DNA of 5,396 nucleotides from Candidatus Thorarchaeota archaeon (GTDB taxonomy: Archaea > Asgardarchaeota > Thorarchaeia > Thorarchaeales > Thorarchaeaceae), in assembly GCA_029855925.1 (NCBI GenBank), contig JAGSHP010000268.1, positions 1-5,396 on the forward strand. The letters are read 5' to 3'. The notes beneath the pieces were generated by a model. That model ran no database searches, had not been told where the DNA came from, and saw only the letters and a program-made list of their open reading frames with translations. How positions within the stretch are numbered: position 1 is the first letter of the stretch; each line of letters begins with the position of its first letter. This document shows, one piece after another, positions 1 to 5,396 of this stretch. The position numbers were made by a program, and so were the translations under genes.

Positions 1-8
1 GTGTTTCT

Positions 9-2387
9 ATGAACGACGCTCACCGGAAGAAGATCTCATTGCTTTTGTTATTCATCATGACTTTCGCTGTCCCTGTGTCACTACTTACTGGGGGGTGGCA
101 GACCTCAATCACTGACCAGACCCTTGAGCAGTCCGGCACGGGTTTGGCTCCATCGGAGACCAATCTCACCAGAGTCACATGGCGAAACGACCACATTGCC
201 AACGGCAACATGGAGTCGTGGGATAACCCACATGAGCCAGCAGAGTTCTCCACATCAAGGACCATTGAGAGAAACGGCTGGTACGCAACGGCTCCGGAGC
301 CGGTCAACGAGGGCCTACGATCCTTTGGAATGCGAGCCAGAGCCATTGATCCAGCGCACCCTTCACAACAGCGGTTGACAAAGAGTACGTGGATATCATG
401 GAGCAACCCTGCAAACACAACCCTAAAGGTGGACTACTACATCGACCAAAACCTCTACCCTGAAAATGGCGATGCCTTTTACCTAAGGGTGACAATGAAG
501 ACATTTGGTAGCAGGTATCTTTACTACTACTTGTCCGGAACAACAAGCAGTTCCAACTCGAGCTCCTACGGATATTTCATTCTTGATGCTCCAGTGGGCT
601 CGTGGAATGTTCTTGACCGTAATCTAACAGCGGACTTCATTGAGGTGTTTGGAGAAGAGCCGACGGAGTTCCTCCAGTTTGAGTTCTTTCTCCGGAGCTA
701 TTCTGAAACATACATCCGCAGCTATATTGACGACCTGTATTTCATGAATGGTACAGATGTCATCATTGGCGGTGACACAAACTGGGGGAATTTCGAGACA
801 ACAGGCTCTGGAACTTCATGGTATTGGTACTACTCCGACGCAGCGGATGTCGTTCAAAGCTCAACCGCTTACGAGGGATCGTCCAGTGCCAATCTCACCG
901 CAGCGTCACCGAACGAAAGGGGAAGCCAGTCATCCATGTATACTAGGATCTACAAGCGGCTCAGTCCACTCAATCCCGACCGATTGGAGTTCCAGTGGCG
1001 GCTGGATGACGTTCAGAAGTTGACTGATACGGAATATGCATACGCCCAAGTTGAGTGCTCAAACGGGACCAATGAGGAGTTCAACGTTTTCTACATGTTC
1101 TCCTATGGAGAGTCGCAGCCTGTGATTGGAGGTTCGGGTGATCTCTTCATTAATGCCACAGGCTTCAACACAACTGGAACATGGCACACCTTCAATCGGA
1201 GTGTCTTCGAAGACATCACTGCTGTAAATGACACTGCTGACCTAATCGTCGAGAGGATTGAGATTGTCGTTCATACTGAGAGCAGTGAATCACGCATAAG
1301 CCTACTAGTAGACGGAATAACTTTCGAGTCCTCTATCTTGAATGATATGAGCTACGAGGACCAAGGACCGGTAGGTTCTGAAGTCCTGGCATGGGGCTCA
1401 AGCCACGTAGGTGATTACCCCGAGCTCACAGTCACAGATGACGCAAAGACTGGAAGCAAAGCGGCAAACCTGACCCTAAGAGATGGACAGAGCATAGAAA
1501 TGTACCAAGAGACCCATAATCTAAGATTCAACAACCAGACCGAGCTGTACCTTGACGTAAACTGGAAGATCGTCTCATTCTCAAATCAGCCTGATGAATA
1601 CATCACAATTGGCGTGTACCCAGACTACGGTCACTCTTTCGGTTATGTCATCGCAAACAACAGTCCCCTCGAGAGCATGGGACCGTTCGATACGTATATC
1701 ATCATTCCGGAGGTGAATATGACAGGTACATGGTTCAACCTCCAACGAGACCTATATCATGACTACGAGATGCTCTTCGGGACGTCAATAAACGACACCA
1801 TTACTGAGGTCTACGTGGAGGCCAACACCAAGGCTGGTGGCAATCTGACCATACTCTTTGATGACTTCTATCTCTATACAGACCCCGCACCGGAGCTTGG
1901 TGGACTTGAGTTCACTCCATCGACTCCAACAGAGACCGATGCAGTTGTTGTCACCGCAACAGCATATGATCCCAGCCTGGCAGAGGTGCTACTCTACTAC
2001 CGCGTGAACAATGGGTCTTGGAGTAATGTCACAATGTCTGAGTCCAGTGGGGACATCTTCTCCGGATCAATCCCAGCCCAATCTGCTGGCGCGATTGTTG
2101 AGTTCTATCTCTCGGCAAGTGATACGTACAACAAGACGACCACTCTGATGAATGGCACAGACTACTTTTCATACGAGGTCATGTCGGCAACGACCACAAC
2201 GACCACGACAACTTCCACCACGAACACAACAACGACGACTAGCACTACAAATACCACTACGACAACGACCTCATCCCCGCCTCCACTAGATGACATGACA
2301 GGGATAATCCTGGGTGCATTGGCAGCGGCGGTCGTCATTGTGATCGTGTACGTCGTAGTACTTCGACCAAGACAGCAAGGTCCTTGA
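9..2387 (+). CDS. Secreted, membrane-anchored surface protein with three jelly-roll-like repeats, an Ig/FN3-like domain and a Thr-rich stalk
   Basis: The sequence shows a 792-residue protein. A signal peptide (basic NDAHRKK, then a hydrophobic core to about residue 27) supports the ATG at 9; only 8 upstream bases are visible, with no stop or ribosome site. The ectodomain holds three tandem modules, about 65-250, 255-443 and 445-625. Each has a Trp (W199, W392, W575) in an S/T-x-W-x-x-x-x-R context, and 42-43 residues later an acidic-aromatic strand (DDLYF 241, DGITF 435, DDFYL 618). An Ig/FN3-like domain follows (about 633-724), then a Thr stalk (728-754), Pro spacer, membrane helix (about 763-785) and tail RPRQQGP. 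There are more than 20 N-x-S/T sequons and one visible Cys. By family knowledge this layout is an exported archaeal surface protein facing outward. I infer binding of glycan or another polymer; no catalytic motif is seen. S-layer or adhesin roles are alternatives. Coding certainty is high, function low. Confidence 0.9.
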   Translation: MNDAHRKKISLLLLFIMTFAVPVSLLTGGWQTSITDQTLEQSGTGLAPSETNLTRVTWRNDHIANGNMESWDNPHEPAEFSTSRTIERNGWYATAPEPVNEGLRSFGMRARAIDPAHPSQQRLTKSTWISWSNPANTTLKVDYYIDQNLYPENGDAFYLRVTMKTFGSRYLYYYLSGTTSSSNSSSYGYFILDAPVGSWNVLDRNLTADFIEVFGEEPTEFLQFEFFLRSYSETYIRSYIDDLYFMNGTDVIIGGDTNWGNFETTGSGTSWYWYYSDAADVVQSSTAYEGSSSANLTAASPNERGSQSSMYTRIYKRLSPLNPDRLEFQWRLDDVQKLTDTEYAYAQVECSNGTNEEFNVFYMFSYGESQPVIGGSGDLFINATGFNTTGTWHTFNRSVFEDITAVNDTADLIVERIEIVVHTESSESRISLLVDGITFESSILNDMSYEDQGPVGSEVLAWGSSHVGDYPELTVTDDAKTGSKAANLTLRDGQSIEMYQETHNLRFNNQTELYLDVNWKIVSFSNQPDEYITIGVYPDYGHSFGYVIANNSPLESMGPFDTYIIIPEVNMTGTWFNLQRDLYHDYEMLFGTSINDTITEVYVEANTKAGGNLTILFDDFYLYTDPAPELGGLEFTPSTPTETDAVVVTATAYDPSLAEVLLYYRVNNGSWSNVTMSESSGDIFSGSIPAQSAGAIVEFYLSASDTYNKTTTLMNGTDYFSYEVMSATTTTTTTTSTTNTTTTTSTTNTTTTTTSSPPPLDDMTGIILGALAAAVVIVIVYVVVLRPRQQGP
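2190..2270 (+). repeat. Threonine-codon tract encoding a surface stalk
   Basis: Twenty-seven codons hold 23 Thr, two Ser and two Asn, giving residues 728-754 of the surface protein. All four Thr codons are mixed (8 ACG, 6 ACA, 5 ACC, 4 ACT), so this is not a pure trinucleotide expansion; the amino acid rather than the DNA repeat appears to be conserved. Two N-T-T sequons lie inside. Such tracts are usually extended, often O-glycosylated spacers lifting the ectodomain above the membrane; glycosylation here is inferred. Confidence 0.85.
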
Positions 2388-2397
2388 TAATATCACT

Positions 2398-2441
2398 TAG
2401 CAGGAGTGGGGCATCCCCCACCTCCTGCTAGACTCATTTTT
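2398..2441 (+). terminator. Hairpin plus T-tract between convergent genes
   Basis: Arms at 2398-2411 and 2416-2430 pair over 14 base pairs with a single bulged C in the 3' arm and a 4-base loop (CATC). A run of five T follows at 2437-2441, so the order hairpin then T-tract suits termination of the plus-strand surface gene that ends 10 bases earlier. On the minus strand, after the metalloprotease gene, the same hairpin is not followed by a T-run, so bidirectional use is less certain. In archaea the T-tract usually matters more than the hairpin, so the stem may instead protect the mRNA 3' end. Confidence 0.65.
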
Positions 2442-2448
2442 CGTTCCT

Positions 2449-3438
2449 CTAGATAGTGCGCTGCTGTGAGCCCTTCAGAAAGAGAAGAAGAACAATCATT
2501 CCTGCAAAGACGCCGATGGAGACCACAGTCTGAAATGCCGCAGTTCCGACACCAAAGAAGAACAGCACCAGTCCGGTGACAATGCAGAGGATGAAGGGCA
2601 GGATGTTGTATGGCCACTGTATCCGAGACATTCCAGCAATGAGAAGGAACAGACCAAAGCCAATGGCTGCAAATCCGAGTGATAGTGCCCACATCACAGC
2701 GATGAGCTCAAAGAGTCCATACAACGCCCAACCAGCCACAGGAAACAGATAGGCTATGACGAGCCAGATGAGATCAAATATCAGGATGATCTTGAGACCG
2801 GTCGCTGAGTTCTTGATATCGACATCTGACGGTGCATTGGAGAACATGATTGTCATTGCGAGAAATGCCACGATCCAGAAAAGTGGATTGACAACAGTGA
2901 GTCCCGAGAACGTGTAGATAAACTCGTACACGAAGCCGAAGATGGCAACAACGGGGTAGACAGGGTCGTTCAAGAGCGCTGGATTGGACTTCATGTTGAT
3001 CAGGTTACTCAGTAGGTTGAGAGCCTCACCACCAATGCCGGGGGTTCCCGGGACCAGGTACGTCGCACCCAGAGCAAAGAACACCAAGAGAACCAGAGAC
3101 ACGGCAACTGGCGCGAGACCGATTATTGCGCCTTTGATGGGGCTTGATGGGACACGATGACGAACGTAACCAAGTACAACTCCGTCATCAGTGACCTCGA
3201 TATTGATTGGTTTGAATTCGACTATCTCAGTTCCTGTGAAGACACAGCCCAGTGCGTGAGATGACTCGTGCAGAGCCACACCGGGTCCGACTAGGATTAG
3301 CCACGCGCGAGACCCGATGTCTCGTGTCGTACTCAACGCACGATGAGACAGATTCTCCAGAAGCCATCCAAGTCCCCACACAACGAAGAAGAGGACAATC
3401 GCAAGAAGTACGATTGTAAAGTACGCGTTCAGTGCCAT
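2449..3438 (-). CDS. Polytopic membrane metalloprotease-like protein (M50/site-2-protease-like)
   Basis: This 329-residue protein is strongly hydrophobic, with perhaps eight or more membrane segments. An HExxH zinc motif, HESSH, is at residues 57-61 in a hydrophobic helix (context VALHESSHALG). A second conserved-looking motif, SNAPSDVD at 200-207, closes another hydrophobic stretch; its Asp fits the third zinc ligand that M50 proteases carry in an NPDG-like motif. A GLAP segment lies at 107-110 on the helix between them. From family knowledge, such proteins cut substrates within the membrane; the substrate here is unknown. No PDZ or CBS domain is seen. About 115 residues after the second motif form extra hydrophobic helices (about 213-320) without a recognised function. 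The ATG at 3438 is preceded by GGAG eight bases upstream. The gene converges on the surface-protein gene and diverges from the NTPase gene. The protease-like family call is fairly firm; activity is inferred. Confidence 0.82.
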   Translation of the reverse strand: MALNAYFTIVLLAIVLFFVVWGLGWLLENLSHRALSTTRDIGSRAWLILVGPGVALHESSHALGCVFTGTEIVEFKPINIEVTDDGVVLGYVRHRVPSSPIKGAIIGLAPVAVSLVLLVFFALGATYLVPGTPGIGGEALNLLSNLINMKSNPALLNDPVYPVVAIFGFVYEFIYTFSGLTVVNPLFWIVAFLAMTIMFSNAPSDVDIKNSATGLKIILIFDLIWLVIAYLFPVAGWALYGLFELIAVMWALSLGFAAIGFGLFLLIAGMSRIQWPYNILPFILCIVTGLVLFFFGVGTAAFQTVVSIGVFAGMIVLLLFLKGSQQRTI

Positions 3439-3446
3439 TTTAAGGT

Positions 3447-3450
3447 CTCC
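3447..3450 (-). promoter_or_regulatory. Ribosome binding site of the metalloprotease gene
   Basis: GGAG on the minus strand, eight bases before the ATG at 3438, matches the core archaeal anti-Shine-Dalgarno complement and supports this start codon. Confidence 0.6.
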
Positions 3451-3487
3451 AAAGAGTTCAGAGTTGCCTCAGCTATTCTATGCGGTT

Positions 3488-3499
3488 GCAATATTTCAC
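3488..3499 (-). promoter_or_regulatory. Possible TATA-like promoter element of the metalloprotease gene
   Basis: The minus strand reads GTGAAATATTGC, an A/T-rich box preceded by purines, about 50-60 bases before the ATG at 3438. Archaeal TATA boxes lie about 25 bases before transcription starts, so a short leader of roughly 30 bases would follow. The match to the usual TTTAWATA-type box is only partial, so this is tentative. Confidence 0.25.
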
Positions 3500-3687
3500 T
3501 CTTCCTGAGCCCAATGGGTGTACAGGCCACATCGGCGAGTTGCATCACACGGTGCTGCCCCATTTTCAGAAGTACCTCTAACAGAATCGAGCACATGCTT
3601 CTTCTTGGCAACACGAAACCCCTACAAACAATACCTTGTGAACTTGAGGTGAACGACTTGAGATTCCAAGTACTACACATGGATAGA

Positions 3688-3701
3688 ATGGGGTGCCCCA
3701 T
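3688..3701. repeat. Short palindrome in the divergent intergenic region
   Basis: ATGGGG and CCCCAT are 6-base perfect inverted arms around a 2-base spacer. The right half, TGCCCCAT, recurs at 3556-3563 in the same orientation. The palindrome lies about 125 bases before the NTPase start and 250 bases before the metalloprotease start, a position where an operator could act on either gene. Operator function is only inferred. Confidence 0.35.
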
Positions 3702-3811
3702 GGTTTAGTCGCCACAATTCTTATCACCATTAATTTGGGCACACTTGGTCCAGAAAATCCTGCATCAAAGGAAGAGATTCTTAGAAACAAACATCGCCCG
3801 ATAATCGCCTT

Positions 3812-3818
3812 AGGAGAG
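3812..3818 (+). promoter_or_regulatory. Ribosome binding site deciding the GTG start of the NTPase gene
   Basis: AGGAGAG, with core GGAG at 3813-3816, ends 7 bases before the GTG at 3826. In-frame stops at 3802-3804 and 3811-3813 lie just upstream, so GTG 3826 is the first usable start in this frame. An ATG overlaps it at 3824-3826 but is in another frame and stops after five codons. Confidence 0.65.
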
Positions 3819-3825
3819 TTTCCAT

Positions 3826-5396
3826 GTGCAAAATCCACTAAGCAGTATATTTCGACTGGCCTCCAACATCGCGGATACGGCAAAAAAAGCTCTGGATTCA
3901 TTTGATATAGGAGAGGGATTCAGGCAGACAATTTGCTCCATTGCAGTGGGTGCGCGTTACGTCCATGAAGCAGTCTGGGGGGCCATGGAGGTGATCGGAC
4001 CGTGGGCAGAGATGCTGGAGGTTGTCTCACCTCTCGCAGAGATGATCAAGAGAAAGCTGGATGAGAGAGCAATCTTGCGAGAGGTGACAGAACAGATCAG
4101 TGCCACAGATGACGAGAAAGAAAGATACAATGAGATCGTCAAGAGGCTCATAAGACTAGACGATGATACACTGAGTGAGTTGTTGAGTTCCAGCAGCACG
4201 AAGCCAATCAAAGACTGGCTCGTGGGCAAGAGTATACCAGAGAACCATGCAAAGTTCATTGCAGATATAGTATGGAAGAAAATGGTGGAGCTCTACAATG
4301 ACACACCAGAGCTTGGGCTGATCTTCACAAGGTCGATGTTCAACCAGACTGCGGAAGAACTTCACGGTATCAGAGCGGGACAAGAACACATTACAGACAC
4401 GCTAAGAAACCTACAACGATTGATTGCAGACAAGCTCGAACAGATTGACCAACGCTATAGACAAGTGCACCTCGTTGAATTTCACTCCATCTGGTCTTAC
4501 CTCACGGGGTTCGAGCACGACAGGCAGACGGAGTTATCCGAACAGCCGATGTTCTTCCGAACACCGTACCCCAGCCTTGTTGACTTTATGCAGGGCTATA
4601 TTATTGACAGGCCCGAGAAACTGGCCGAACTCACGAGAAACACGGAGACCAACGCAGCACAACTTCTGATGGCTCCTTCAGGAGCAGGTAAGACCACACT
4701 TGCATTTTCATTTGGACTCGCGATGGCAGGAAACCTCTGGAAGGTCTACTACCGAAACGTATCATATCTCACCACTGAGACACTGGAGTCGCTTGCTGAG
4801 AAACTGAGAGAGTTCCTAAACAATGAGAGGTCTTCGCGAATCCTATTGATCGTTGATGACATTCACCTCAATCTCACAATTGCAAATGATCTGCTCAGAA
4901 CCGTCAAGGATGTGGCGTCCAAACACAAGAACCGAATGCACATCTTGCTTCTCAGCAGGAGCCTACCAGAACAGGAGTTTACAGACCTTCTTGGTCAGAT
5001 ACCAGTAATCACCATTGACGAGAATGAAACTCAAAACATGATGAACAGGATCATAAACAAGCTCATAGAAAAGAAGTATATCAGTAATGACCAGAGCACC
5101 CGGCGAAGACTAGCCAAGCTTCAGAGAGACACACTGTGGGAACTGTTTTTCCAAATTGAAACGATCAAACAGTCTGACGCCGAGGTCGATGTCTGCGATG
5201 CATTAGCTGCCCACCTATTTCATCGAAGGACTCAGATCGTGGTTCAGAACGACCCAGTCAAACAGATTCTGGATGACATGAATCAGGATGTGGTCACAGA
5301 CATTCTTGCAGCACTGGCACTCTTCTCACAACTTGAGATTGCGGTCTCTGACTCATTCTTATCACGCATCCTGACCAATGCCGAGGGAGTCGAGGC
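3826..5396 (+). CDS. STAND-type P-loop NTPase with a long helical N-terminal region (3' end cut by the window)
   Basis: The frame is open from GTG 3826 to the window edge, giving 523 whole codons and no stop. Residues 1-245 look almost wholly helical: an amphipathic to hydrophobic segment (about 26-75), a charged segment (about 76-110), and a heptad-like, coiled-coil-prone helix (about 173-210). An entry segment with DRPE at 261-264 leads to the Walker A motif APSGAGKTT (283-291; Lys289), Walker B ILLIVDD (339-345) and a sensor-1-like LLLSR (374-378). A helical lid follows, with a winged-helix-like stretch from about 480. This order matches STAND/NACHT-like NTPases, which use nucleotide binding to switch and oligomerise on sensing a ligand through C-terminal repeats; those would lie past the window. 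I recognise no TIR, nuclease, protease or Death-like effector at the N-terminus. Immune defence or signalling is inferred. AAA+ or transcription-regulator STAND relatives are alternatives. The ribosome site and divergent position suggest its own promoter. Confidence 0.85.
   Translation, partial: MQNPLSSIFRLASNIADTAKKALDSFDIGEGFRQTICSIAVGARYVHEAVWGAMEVIGPWAEMLEVVSPLAEMIKRKLDERAILREVTEQISATDDEKERYNEIVKRLIRLDDDTLSELLSSSSTKPIKDWLVGKSIPENHAKFIADIVWKKMVELYNDTPELGLIFTRSMFNQTAEELHGIRAGQEHITDTLRNLQRLIADKLEQIDQRYRQVHLVEFHSIWSYLTGFEHDRQTELSEQPMFFRTPYPSLVDFMQGYIIDRPEKLAELTRNTETNAAQLLMAPSGAGKTTLAFSFGLAMAGNLWKVYYRNVSYLTTETLESLAEKLREFLNNERSSRILLIVDDIHLNLTIANDLLRTVKDVASKHKNRMHILLLSRSLPEQEFTDLLGQIPVITIDENETQNMMNRIINKLIEKKYISNDQSTRRRLAKLQRDTLWELFFQIETIKQSDAEVDVCDALAAHLFHRRTQIVVQNDPVKQILDDMNQDVVTDILAALALFSQLEIAVSDSFLSRILTNAEGVE

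Larger units (their letters stand above)
3439..3825. other. Divergent intergenic region with small repeats and no convincing gene
   Basis: This 387-base gap separates the starts of two divergent genes. Open frames on both strands here (for example minus 3429-3701 and 3578-3901) give Cys-rich, low-coherence peptides that overlap the flanking genes, and I do not support them. I see no tRNA-like cloverleaf. Small signals are an inverted repeat at 3688-3701 (ATGGGG, TG, CCCCAT), an 8-base direct repeat TGCCCCAT at 3556-3563 and 3694-3701, a CCCAATGGG palindrome at 3510-3518, and ACTTGAG twice at 3642-3648 and 3656-3662. These could be regulator sites or chance. A weak A/T-rich stretch at about 3716-3736 is the best place for an NTPase promoter, but no clear TATA box is visible. 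Confidence 0.5.

Noticed and set aside
2190..2270. The ACN-rich tract as a microsatellite or CRISPR-like repeat.
   Set aside because: It is in frame, uses all four Thr codons irregularly, and has no repeat-spacer structure, so it is a protein-level Thr stalk.
3429..3701. A 90-codon minus-strand open frame upstream of the metalloprotease.
   Set aside because: It overlaps the metalloprotease start, has an incoherent Cys-rich composition, and shows no domain or clear ribosome site; the overlapped gene has strong motifs.
3343..3708. A 121-codon plus-strand open frame.
   Set aside because: Its first part is antisense to the metalloprotease N-terminus and the remainder is low-coherence sequence; it is most likely a chance open frame.
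3578..3901. A 107-codon minus-strand open frame across the intergenic gap.
   Set aside because: It runs antisense into the start of the NTPase gene, and its peptide has no recognisable fold, membrane pattern or motif.
3957..4389. Minus-strand open frames of 100 and 77 codons.
   Set aside because: They lie antisense within the NTPase frame, which has Walker motifs and a ribosome site further supporting the plus strand. The Ser/Leu-rich peptides are typical shadow translations.
2449..5396. A metalloprotease-NTPase pair as one defence operon.
   Set aside because: The genes are divergent with a 387-base gap, so they do not share a transcript. A functional link would need conserved adjacency, which cannot be seen here.

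Overview
This window looks like archaeal chromosome, most plausibly from an Asgard lineage such as Thorarchaeota. That placement is an inference. It rests mainly on the first gene, which has an N-terminal signal peptide, a beta-rich ectodomain full of N-glycosylation sequons, a long threonine tract, one C-terminal membrane anchor and a very short cytoplasmic tail. This layout is common in archaeal surface proteins, and long Thr tracts are familiar in Asgard genomes. Base composition is fairly balanced. I see no rRNA, tRNA, CRISPR array, transposase or integrase.

Layout: (1) 9-2387, plus strand, a 792-residue cell-surface protein built from three tandem repeats of about 185-195 residues that look like jelly-roll or carbohydrate-binding modules, followed by one Ig/FN3-like domain, the Thr stalk and the anchor. 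(2) 2388-2448, a short convergent gap with a strong hairpin and a T-tract that probably ends transcription of gene 1. (3) 2449-3438, minus strand, a 329-residue polytopic membrane protein with an HESSH zinc motif and a downstream SNAPSD motif, matching the active-site layout of M50/site-2-protease-like metalloproteases. (4) 3439-3825, a divergent intergenic region of 387 bp with no convincing gene but a few short palindromes and direct repeats. (5) 3826 to the window end, plus strand, a 5'-complete, 3'-cut gene for a STAND-type P-loop NTPase with a long helical N-terminal region of unknown function. The gene starts at GTG and has no stop in the window, so it is easy to miss.

Nothing shows that the three genes form one pathway. 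The first two are convergent and the last two divergent, so each is probably transcribed separately. The NTPase is the best candidate for something undescribed: STAND proteins often act as ligand-triggered switches in immunity or signalling, and its N-terminal region does not match any effector I can name. Its C-terminal sensor lies outside the window.
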